64,000 nt of DNA, taken from contig CM051519.1 in the NCBI GenBank assembly GCA_028015205.1, positions 85,643,539-85,707,538 of the forward strand, read 5' to 3'. Below are positions 1 to 8,958 of the stretch, piece by piece. The notes under the pieces are model-generated. The model did not search any database and was not told the DNA's origin. It worked only from the letters and a program-made list of their open reading frames with translations. The translations under genes and the position numbers were made by a program. The stretch is from Mytilisepta virgata (taxonomy: Eukaryota; Mollusca; Bivalvia; Mytilida; Mytilidae). Positions within the stretch are counted from its first letter, which is position 1. Every line of letters begins with the position of its first letter.

Positions 1-505
1 CTACCTGGGTATTCTGGCATTAGGATTGTTCCTTTCTGGGGATTGTTGCTTTAGGCTTGTTCCTATCTGGGAATTGTTGCTTTAGGACTGTTTCTATCTG
101 GGGATTGTTGCTTTACGGTTGTTCCCATCTAAAATTTGCTGCTTTAGGGTTGTTCCTATCTGGCAATTGCTGCGGTAGGGTCGTTCCTATCTGGGGATTG
201 TTGTCTTAGAATTGTTCCTATTGTTCCTGTCTGGGGATTGTTGTCTTAGAATTGTTCCTGTCTGGGGATTGTTGTCTTAGAATTGTTCCTATCTGGGGAT
301 TGTTGTCTTAGAATTTTTTCCTATCTTGGGATTGTTGGTTTAGAGTTGTTCCTATCTGGGCATTGTGCTTTTAGAACAGTTCCTGTCTGGGGATTGTGGT
401 CTTAAAATTGTTCCTGTCTGGGGATATAACTTAAGAATTGTACCTACCTGGTGATTGTGGCCTTAGGATTGTTCCTATCTGTGGATTGTTGCCTTAGGAT
501 TTTAT
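1..505. repeat. ~32-bp tandem minisatellite
   Basis: About fifteen imperfect copies of a ~32-bp unit built on 'cctatctggggattgttg' followed by a 'cttagaattgtt' variant. Copies near 215-330 are the most alike, which suggests recent local amplification. The array runs off the left edge of the window. No coding potential is seen. Confidence 0.9.
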
Positions 506-1300
506 CTTCATCCTATTGATTTTGATATCTTTTGTCTACATGTCTTACTTTTTGATTGGAATACGGAGTAAAGCTTTTCTTTGGAAAAGAGACGCATGGA
601 TTAGAATTACTTCAATAGTGCGATATTGAAAGGAAAATATACTGAATAAAAGTCAGTGAGATAGCATCCATTTATATTAAACATGCCATGGTGTGACTGT
701 TGCACCAGAAAATTTAAATGTTATAAGAGAACTTTAAAAAGATGTTTGATAATTTTCCAAAAAAAAAAAAAAAAACCCAATTTGTCCTCGATTTCTCATT
801 TTTTTCATATCTATCTGGGACATAGGACGTCGGGGCACACTCTATATGCTATATTACTTTTGTCGAACTACATTTGTTTATATAACTTTTGTTTTGCCGA
901 AAAAATTTTGTGTTTCGCTTCTCTGAAGATTTTAAAAATCTCCAGATTCTGTTATCAAATTGAGATGCCGTTTTTCATCTTGACCAAAATAAAAGTAGAC
1001 GACGGAAATGCATCATCTATACTATGTCACTGCTGGTGGACTGTAAGTTCCCGAGGGCATTATCAGCCCAGTATCCAGAATTTTTGTCCTGGCATGATTC
1101 ATTACTTAAATACCTTTAAATTTTCCATTCAAAATTTGACAAAAAATTACCAGAAATTTCTAAGGTCTTTCCTTTTGATGCAGATGTAGCCCTTAGCTTA
1201 GTGTGGATTCGTGTTTGTTTTAATTGTTTTGAGTTTTGATGGTTGTGCTTATTAATTCATCATTATATCTTTAACCGGACTTCCAGCATTTTGATCTCGA
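506..1300. other. Intergenic, no gene recognised
   Basis: AT-rich sequence with a poly-A run near 762. A 168-codon open frame at 683-1189 has lysine-run and low-complexity composition, no recognisable domain and no splice context, so I do not call it a gene. Confidence 0.5.
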
Positions 1301-1344
1301 GCACCGCTGATGAGTTGTCAGTCAACGAAGTGGCCATACAGTGC
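1301..1344 (+). ncRNA. Degenerate hammerhead-ribozyme-like motif, copy 1
   Basis: The invariant CTGATGA is at 1307-1313. Stem II is perfect: GTTG (1314-1317), loop TCAGT, CAAC (1323-1326). The following box is GAAG, not GAAA, so a key position is changed. The flanking GCACCG (1301-1306) pairs with CAGTGC (1339-1344) with one mismatch as stem I. It belongs to the same family as the better copy at 18356-18401. The altered box probably makes it inactive. Confidence 0.5.
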
Positions 1345-2503
1345 ATCAAATTTATTTGGAATTTCTGATACATTTTACTATACCAATCATCGTCTTAATG
1401 ATAAGATGAAATTTCTTTAAATAAAAGAAATTAGAAGTAAAGCATATAAAGTTTTATTTGTAGAAATTAAATAAATGAATCGGGAAACACTGAAATGCCA
1501 ACTATAGATAGATTCGGAAAAAAAAATGATCAGTTTTATATGTAACAATGACCCCCCCCCCCCCATTACCAGAGTTAAGGAGATAAAAGGACATTTAATG
1601 TCAGGGGAATCTCGTACTACACAGAAATTTGGTGCTGCCTCCTATAAACACAACGCTGGACATTATACTTTACCCACCTATGGGGCAGCCATGTAATATT
1701 TAGGGGATACAAGGAAATCTTATTCGTAGCATCAATGAACCTGTCATTTTTTAACCCAAATTATTTTGAAAAGATGAATACTATTTGTTTCCAGGTGATA
1801 TGCAGTCCTGCATTTTCACCATTTGCAAGCCTGTCTAAAAACAATCCTTGCAAATTCTTGCCCCCTAAAATCAAATGGTTACTCTCTTAAACGCAGTATG
1901 ACCTCTTGTTAAACCTTACATCAATAAAGTAGTAGGGAAAGTTTATGTTGGTGCTGAATTAAACGAAGCAGATGTGGGAATTTTATTTCAAAACCTTCTT
2001 TTTTTGTATTTGATAAAGGTCCAGAATATGTGCGATTTAATTATAGAGAACGTGAAGTGTATACGAAATCAACAAACATTCACAATATTATGTTCATTGT
2101 AAACGGAAGGCTTATTGATTAACTGATTCAATTCTAAAAAACATGAAATAAATATTTGTATTAACAGTTTGGTAAAAGTAAATATAAAATGGCGTTGGTA
2201 ATACGCTTTGAAGTATATTTATATTATTGCCCATAAATCGAACATTGAACAGTATTAAAAAATCTCCGTATATTCGGTACCTTTTGAAGGTAAACAGTTT
2301 TAAAAAAATGTCCAGTCTCCTTTGAAGACAATCAGTAACAACTGTACAGGGACGGATAAATCGAAGGACACATAAAATATATATATGTAAATTGCTGTCC
2401 ATTATGCATTTAAGATTGTACAGAACACATCTGAACGTTTTAATCACCTCCAATTAGTAAAGAGAAATCAAGCTTCTCAATGATCAAAATTAGTGTTTGT
2501 CAA
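1345..2503. other. Intergenic, no gene recognised
   Basis: AT-rich DNA with a poly-C run at about 1552-1564. The open frame at 2112-2453 on the minus strand has no domain signal. Text near 1860-1890 resembles part of a dispersed repeat also seen near 52000. Confidence 0.4.
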
Positions 2504-2998
2504 ACTGCTATGCACGTTTCTTAATCGTCCAATACCAATCGACCAATTATGCCATTCCTGACATCATCAAATGTGTGGAAAGAGATGAAAATAGCTGCGC
2601 ATGACAATTTTTTACTTTCACTTTGTCAATGAAAATTTGTGACAAGTCACAAGAAATCCCGGTGACTAAAGCATATCATAGACTTGAGACTATAGACTAA
2701 TTAAAAAAATAATAGATATACTACTGATGTAATTGTTGTTGCTTGGGGGATACTTCAATAGTGAATTGATAGAGGATGCACTTGAGATTCAGATTTTGTT
2801 ACCCATCCATCTTCATATATTTTTAAAAATGTATACCTATTCCTTTATTGTGCAATTAAAATGTTTCCATTTCACGATTGGAGTGGTTTTGTATGGTCAG
2901 TAAAAAAGAAGGAATATCAAAAATCATCAAGTGTCAAAAGAGGGAAAAATTTATTGACAATACGAAGCAAATTATAGGGATGACTTCAGGTCATAGGG

Positions 2999-3006
2999 TA
3001 TAAAAC
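2999..3006 (+). repeat. 8-bp target site duplication, left (TATAAAAC)
   Basis: TATAAAAC directly precedes the left terminal inverted repeat of the nested MULE and is repeated exactly at 5319-5326 after the right one. Mutator-like elements typically make 8-11 bp duplications. Confidence 0.8.
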
Positions 3007-3341
3007 GGCTGATTCCCCGAACGTCAACTTTTCAAAGAACATTTTTCCCCTTCATTAAACCTGATTAAGGGGTCCATTTAAGGATTAAACAATTACTTTT
3101 ACAGGTAAAAAAAATCACCTGAGTTTTGTTTTATCTGTGTTGCAATAATTTTCTCTTAATGATATGTGTATCAAATTAATTAATATGTTCCTTGTAGGTG
3201 TAGCTATGTTGGTCTTTGTTTATTGCATTTTTATACTATTCCATTGTAGTTAAATGTATTCCAACGTCCGAATTGAGCATAAAAGAACTTTTATTAATTC
3301 AATTATTTTATATTCCATTTAGATGTTGGATTAAAATTAAG

Positions 3342-3405
3342 ATACACACATAAATTATTAATACACACATAAATTATTAATACACACATAAATTATTAAT
3401 AATTT
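3342..3405. repeat. ~19-bp tandem repeat, three copies
   Basis: Three near-exact copies of 'acacacataaattattaat', inside the MULE downstream of its transposase reading frame. Confidence 0.85.
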
Positions 3406-3529
3406 ACTAGTATTTCATTTGAATAATTAAATAATGCTTTCATATTATAAACACATATTGTATGACAAATTAGTTGATGGAACAATAAATGCAATAAAAT
3501 TCACAACTCACAAGCACTAAAATGTTCTT

Positions 3530-4775
3530 TTATCCCAAATGCAGAAGCTCAGAAGCAGAATTAGCATAAGTCATCAAATCTATGGTTCTGTTTTGGAATC
3601 GAGCCTTTAACGTTGCTAGACGTCGGTCAATGTTGGCATACTTCTTTGCACGTGGTCGAGTGGTTCCTCCTGCTTCTCGCTGAATTCTGTTGATATCAAT
3701 GGCATTCTGTATGTCACTAAATGTCTGTATAATGTCTGCAGTCAAGAGGTATCAGAGGAAGGACAGCTGCACGACGAATAAAAGTTTTTACATCTTCATT
3801 GTCCTTGTACAGAGACTGAAGTCCAGTAGACTGTGCCTTTTTCCATACGCGCTGGGTGAAATGAAAAAAGCAACTCTTAATTGTGATGCCTGGAATGACC
3901 TGACGTATGGCATTGTGTGCAGCTATTTCAAAGTCGGCAAATGCTGTTGCTGGAGTAAAGGGCAAATTTATTTGAGTCATGTATTCCTTGAGTAGTGTAA
4001 GAAATCTATAGTAGAAGATCTGGCTTTTTGCTGGAAGGAGGGCATACACAAAAGGAGTCATTACACCATTGATGATTATATGGATAGTGTATATCTGGCG
4101 AAACATGGCCGGGCATGTGTAAAATGTGCCATCACAGAAGAATGTGTCTGCAGCTGAGAGGTCTGTAAGACTTTCTAAAGTGCCAAAGGCTAAGATGCGG
4201 TCTGCTTGCTCAATGTTATCAAAGAGCAGAAATCGATCACAAGTTGCTGTTTCTGTCGATTGTCCTTCAAGTGTGATGTCAGCAAGAGTCTTTGGTAGTT
4301 TTGGAGTTTGTTTTCGGCGAGCCCTGTAGAGTGTTGATTTGACTGAGTTAAATGTTGGTAGACGCTGAATGACTGTTTTAGAAATGTCATCCCATTCTTG
4401 GTCTCAGAGTTTGTTTAGTTCCTCCTCATAAAGTGATGGGATTGGTATAATTTCTTCCATACATCTCTGGTTTATTTTGTCAAGAATTTGTTTACTGACG
4501 ACTCCAGTTGGGTCTGCCGAGTGATTGTGTAGTTGTCTGCCAAATCTAACTGGTATGTTGTTTAGAGTTGTCAGAGAACCTGAACAGTTAGATACTGTAC
4601 ATCTCCAGTAAGTTCTGTCACCATTTTTACGTATATGTCTGTAGACATAGCCTTCGTAGGCTAGATTCTGCCCTCCTTTTCTATTGGTAATAAAACTGAC
4701 AGCAAGTTGTGCACTTGCCATCTTTAAACTATGTAATGAAAAACTGAAGTTTTGTTCAGTTATATACTTAAACAT
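3530..4775 (-). pseudogene. MULE transposase pseudogene with FLYWCH finger
   Basis: Read on the minus strand, the first open frame (4775-4404) carries a FLYWCH-type zinc finger with a WRC...C...H.H pattern; the likely start is the internal Met of MASAQLAV. An in-frame TGA near 4402 breaks it. The same frame then stays open to about 3717 and encodes the MULE transposase core: FFCDGTF (first Asp), FADFE (second Asp) and a CFFHF motif before the third acidic region. A frameshift near 3740, probably with a deletion, leads to the C-terminal tail ending in ANIDRRLATLKARFQ. The protein is shorter than typical MULE transposases (500-700 aa). The nonsense and frameshift mutations make it inactive. Its tail resembles a fragment at 53771-53965. 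Confidence 0.85.
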
Positions 4776-5318
4776 AGCTTGGTGTGTACATTGGCTTGGG
4801 TTATGGCATGAGTCAAATCTGAAATGTGTTCACTTTGCAAAACTTAAGCTTGGAAGCTGAACATAAAATATACATCAAGGAATTAATCATTTAGTTAAAA
4901 TAAATGGTGAAATGTGTAATAAAATGAAATATTTTTTTTTAAATACATCTAATTAAGTTATTAAAAATTCGGTTGAAAAAAAAAATATTTGTATTTAATA
5001 TTTGCATGCGAAATACTTCTATTTCTTAAATTTATTTTCTTTAAGTTATTAATTTCCTTGAGTTTTAAGCAGTGGTTCATTTTTAAAATATTTCGATAGT
5101 AAAATATATAAAGTATTTTATTCAAACTTATAAATTTACTTAATTATTTCTTTAATTTTGTTTTATTCCAAATTATATATTTTTTTTAAATAATGTCCTC
5201 ATATATATATGTATTTATATACACCCCTAATGTACCCCAACTGAACACACTTTTATTGCTAATACAACAACATGTATCAATTATGATTTTTAAAAAGTTG
5301 ACTTTCGGGGAACACACC

Positions 5319-5326
5319 TATAAAAC
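5319..5326 (+). repeat. 8-bp target site duplication, right (TATAAAAC)
   Basis: Exact match of 2999-3006, directly after the right MULE terminus. Confidence 0.8.
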
Positions 5327-5334
5327 TACAGGAA

Positions 5335-5860
5335 AACAAGTTACATATAAAGGAGATGACCTCAGGTCATAGGGAATATTGATACACGAAGACAAGCAAT
5401 ATATGAAGGGGATGACCTCAGGTCATAGGGTATAAATAACACAACAAGACAACAAGTTATATATGAAGGGAATGACCTCAGGTCATAGGGTATAATACTA
5501 CAAGAGGACAAGTTACATATGAAGGGAATGACCTCAGGTCATAGGGTATAACACAACAAGAAGTCAAGTTATATATGAAGGAAATGACCTCAGGTAATAG
5601 AGTATAACACATTAAGAAGTCAAGTTATATATGAAGGGAATTACCTCGGGTCATATGATATAATACTACAAGAAGGCAAGTTATATATGAAGGGAATGAC
5701 CTCAGGTCATATGGTATAATACTATAAAAGACAAGTTTATATGAACGGAATGACCTCAGGTCATATGGTATAACACAACAAGAAGTCAAGTTATATACGA
5801 AGGTCATGGGGTATAATACGACAAGGGGAAAAGTTACATATGAAGGGGTGATCTCAGCAA
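5335..5860. repeat. ~58-bp tandem array with TGACCTCAGGTCA core
   Basis: About nine copies of a unit with 'atgaaggga', 'tgacctcaggtca', 'gggtataa' and 'acaagaagtcaagtta' blocks. Most copies keep TGACCTCAGGTCA, an everted repeat of AGGTCA half-sites with a 1-nt spacer. The outlying unit at about 2970-3000 is the first copy, cut off by the MULE insertion. Confidence 0.85.
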
Positions 5861-6289
5861 ATTTTGGTTCAGCGTCGAAGGAAGGCGTCAAAGCAAAAGT
5901 TAGACAGAATACCTTTTTTATCATTTTTGAAGTAAAAAAAACTTCATGTCACTGAAACAAAAGTAGCATATTCTGGAGACAAGCACGTATGTAAAATGAA
6001 AGTACAGCTACGCATGAGCAGGAAAGTATGTTTAGATTCACCCCAGTTTTGATTACGAATACACATATGACCTCCGGTTTTACGACTTGAGGTCGATTGG
6101 TATTGGACGAACCGGAAACGTGCAACTGCTATATATCGAATGAAATTATTCCCGAAAATTATGTGGTTCAAATTTCTTGAAATTTTTATTTTTTGTCAAC
6201 AGGTCAAAGTAAATATTTAGTAAAAATTTTATGAAAATTAAACGAGCCAAATCTATTTTAGTCAAAGTGTTGGGTACTCCCTTAGCAAG

Positions 6290-6965
6290 TTCTGACTTGT
6301 CCTTTTTCATTTTTAGAAAATTTCAATTTTTTTTTGTTACTAATTGACCTTTTTGCAAAAAAAAAGGGGGGGGGGGAAACTTCTATCCTCAACTATTCCA
6401 TAACAGCTCAAAGCAATTTGATGAAACTTTCTCTGTGCATTAACCACAATGCACAGGTGTGCATATATATTTCATTTTTAGAACATTTTAAATTTTTTTT
6501 GTAAAAATTGACATTTTTGCAAAAAAAAAAAAAAGGGGGGGGGGGGGGCAAAACTTCTATCCTCAACTACTCTATAACCGCTCAAAGGAATTTGATTAAA
6601 CTTTTTCCGTGCATTAGCCTTAATGCACAGATGTGCATATATATTTCATTTTTAGAAAATTTTAAATTTTTTGTTCTAAAAATTGACATTTTTGAAAATA
6701 AGGGGGGGGGGGGTCAAAACTTCTATCCACAACTTCTCCATAACCCCTCAAAGGAATTTGATGAAACTTTCTCTGTGCATTAACCCTAATGCACAGGTGT
6801 GCATATATATTATATTTTTAAAAATTTTATTTTTTTTGGGGGTAAAAATGGACATTTTTGAAAAAAAGGGGGGATTTCATAACGGCTCACAGCAGTTTGA
6901 TGTAACTTTCTCTGTGCATTAACTTTAATGCAAAGGTGTGCATATATATTTCATTCTTATAAAAT
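6290..6965. repeat. ~155-bp tandem array with poly-G tracts, 4 units
   Basis: Four units each contain 'ttcatttttagaaaatttta', an A-run followed by a G-run, 'aacttctatcc', 'tttgatgaaactttc' and 'tgcattaac...taatgcac', a small inverted repeat. The fourth unit is shortened. The open frames at 6508-6922 only reflect this repeat. Homopolymer runs here are prone to sequencing error. Confidence 0.85.
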
Positions 6966-7280
6966 TTTAATATCTTTTGTAAAAATTGACGTCCGCAGGC
7001 GACACATGCCTTCCTTGGAAGACTCACACATTTTTAAGCAAATGACATTACTGGGTTTACTATTGATGAGGTTTCTGTATTTCGAAATATATATACATCT
7101 ACGACATCAAAAAGAAGCGCCAAAATGTTCGTCACGACAGCCTTTGTTACGAGCTAATCAGACATAGCCCTCGCCCCCTGAAAAATACCAAATTATTTAA
7201 TAATAATTACTGTATATTTCTTCTGTGATTATCAATTGTATTATATTGTTTTCATTTCCTATTTTACCTTTTCCTTCTAT

Positions 7281-7286
7281 TTTCAG
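7281..7286 (+). other. 3' splice acceptor for GPCR coding exon
   Basis: A pyrimidine-rich tract ending in tttcag, 39 nt before the GPCR start codon. It implies a spliced 5'UTR. Confidence 0.6.
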
Positions 7287-7325
7287 GAATTTTAGCGGAA
7301 GTTGTTTCTATATGTAGCTGTCTAA

Positions 7326-8642
7326 ATGAATGACACGGAAGAAGTCCGGTACCAAACCGTCAAGCATGGAATTGATGAATATTATCCTCCGCTTCTTATC
7401 TTTGTGGGAGTGACGTGTAATATTTTAGTTCTTCTAGTGATGAGAACACGATATTTCCGTTACCAACCCTCTTCCGTTTACATGATAGGTGGTGCAATAA
7501 ATGATATATTTAGTTTATCAGTTTCCATGACAACACACTGGTTACACGTTACCTTTGATGTATATTCAAGAGAAAAGGTGCACTTTATTTGTAAATTTTT
7601 AGATTTTTATGGATGGGGAAATTGTGATTTGGGAATTCTTATTACTACAGCCATGACCATTGACAGAGCACTAGCGATCACTTATCCCCTGAAGAAGAAT
7701 AATATTAACACCTTTCGACGAGCAAAAATAGCAATGTCAATAGTTGCAGCAATAACAGTTGCGAAAGAATTCCATTTCTTCATAGGATCTGATATGGTGG
7801 AAGAAAATAGAAGTGAAAGGTTATGCGACGTGTATCCAAAAACAGAATCTTACAAATATTTCTGGACAAAAATTTGGCCATGGCTTCATTTGACGTTTTT
7901 GATAATTTGTTTTATTCTAATGTTTGTTAGCAATATTGTATTGTCATGTTCAGTATGGAAATCTTCTCATAAGGAAATACTTAACTCAGTAGAAAAGTGT
8001 AAGTTTGACAAATCTTTCGTCAGAGGCACCAAACAGGTTCAGACAATCACGCCAATGCTCATTGGAGAATCTGTTGTATTGTTATTGCTCACATTCCCGT
8101 TTTCCGTGCAGCTTTTTATTTTTGGATATGACCCATCAGTCTATAGAACAACTACCACCCATTTTGTGTTCTCATTAACATTTTATATGTTGTATACAAA
8201 CAAATGTGTTAATTTTTTCGTTTATTTAATAACTGGACACAGATTTAGACTAGGTATAAAAGAACTACTGACTATGTGCTGCTACGGCAAAGAGAAACTT
8301 CGACAGAGTTTATATCAAAGCACAAGAGGTCACGTTTCCTTCACAAAGCCTCGCATTCGTTCAAATGGAGAGAATAACTCAGGTTTTAGTCAAGATAATG
8401 ACTCGTGCAATTCTATATCAGCAGATAGCAAGAATTCAAAATCCGAATTTGAGCAAACTGGATTAACTATGTTATCTAGACCAAGCGAACTCAATTTACA
8501 GCGAATAAGCTCGATTTTATCTAAGAGCGATTCTCAGTTTAAATCTTGTACTTCAACAAATGGTTCGATAAGGTCATCGGATAATTCTGTACGTATTGTA
8601 TTACAAGAGAACGGGAGATTGGCTGAATGTACATCATTATAA
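7326..8642 (+). CDS. Class A (rhodopsin-like) GPCR, orphan peptide-receptor type
   Basis: A 438-aa seven-transmembrane receptor in one coding exon. TM1 is about 20-40 with the conserved Asn32. TM2 has Asp60. TM3 begins at Cys89, the disulphide partner of Cys167 in loop 2, and ends with DRA (113-115) in place of DRY, followed by ITYP. TM4 is about 133-153, TM5 186-208, and TM6 244-266 with Pro258. TM7 ends in NFFVY (296-300), a variant of NPxxY. The cytoplasmic tail (308-438) is long and rich in Ser/Thr/Asn. Class A family membership is clear; the ligand is not. The motifs resemble the large lophotrochozoan sets related to FMRFamide/neuropeptide receptors (inference). A splice acceptor (tttcag) at 7281-7286 leaves 39 nt of 5'UTR in this exon, so at least one upstream noncoding exon is likely. 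Confidence 0.85.
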   Translation: MNDTEEVRYQTVKHGIDEYYPPLLIFVGVTCNILVLLVMRTRYFRYQPSSVYMIGGAINDIFSLSVSMTTHWLHVTFDVYSREKVHFICKFLDFYGWGNCDLGILITTAMTIDRALAITYPLKKNNINTFRRAKIAMSIVAAITVAKEFHFFIGSDMVEENRSERLCDVYPKTESYKYFWTKIWPWLHLTFLIICFILMFVSNIVLSCSVWKSSHKEILNSVEKCKFDKSFVRGTKQVQTITPMLIGESVVLLLLTFPFSVQLFIFGYDPSVYRTTTTHFVFSLTFYMLYTNKCVNFFVYLITGHRFRLGIKELLTMCCYGKEKLRQSLYQSTRGHVSFTKPRIRSNGENNSGFSQDNDSCNSISADSKNSKSEFEQTGLTMLSRPSELNLQRISSILSKSDSQFKSCTSTNGSIRSSDNSVRIVLQENGRLAECTSL

Positions 8643-8869
8643 CATGTATGAATTATAAATTCACCAATTTTTCATAAAGAATTAAATGAACTAAACGAAA
8701 CCCCATTGTTGTTATTTTCTTAATATAAAAAAAAAAAAAAAAAATGCACAATTGCCAGAAAAAAAAGGTTTGCTGTATACCGTTCTCACTATCAATCCCT
8801 TTGAATTCACAAAATGTTGGAACTAACAGAATTGTTTGTCGAAATACAATACATTAAAAATAGAATGAC

Positions 8870-8875
8870 AATAAA
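8870..8875 (+). terminator. Polyadenylation signal AATAAA, GPCR
   Basis: The canonical hexamer lies 228 nt after the GPCR stop codon, before the convergent P450 gene begins at 8959. Confidence 0.5.
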
Positions 8876-8958
8876 ATTATTTGTCTCGGTGTAGAAAAGG
8901 AAACCTTTGTGATTATCTAGATTGACATTTGTAAACAATTTAAAGTAAAAAAAAAACG

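Larger units (their letters stand above)
3007..5318 (-). mobile_element. MULE DNA transposon, complete ends, 2312 bp
   Basis: The element is bounded by imperfect terminal inverted repeats at 3007-3032 and 5293-5318. They share 'ttccccgaa' and 'gtcaactttt', 21 of 26 positions. An exact 8-bp duplication TATAAAAC lies outside both ends. Inside on the minus strand is a FLYWCH/MULE transposase pseudogene. The element landed in a ~58-bp tandem array: one array unit (about 2970-3000) is left of it and the rest follow from about 5340. This fixes the order of events as array first, MULE second. Confidence 0.8.
2504..6130. mobile_element. TIR-bounded composite element with internal array
   Basis: An inverted repeat of about 40 bp bounds this segment: left arm 2504-2544, right arm 6091-6130. 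The inner 19 nt of the arms are identical as reverse complements, and a second block 'tgcacgttt' is also shared. Inside lie a ~58-bp tandem array and a nested MULE. TIRs plus an internal satellite is a pattern known for bivalve non-autonomous elements. I could not find a target duplication outside these arms. Confidence 0.55.

Noticed and set aside
683..1189. 168-codon open frame on the plus strand
   Set aside because: Low-complexity composition, runs through a poly-A tract, no domain, no splice or poly(A) context.
6508..6922. Open frames in the 155-bp array
   Set aside because: Their repeated protein text only mirrors the DNA repeat.
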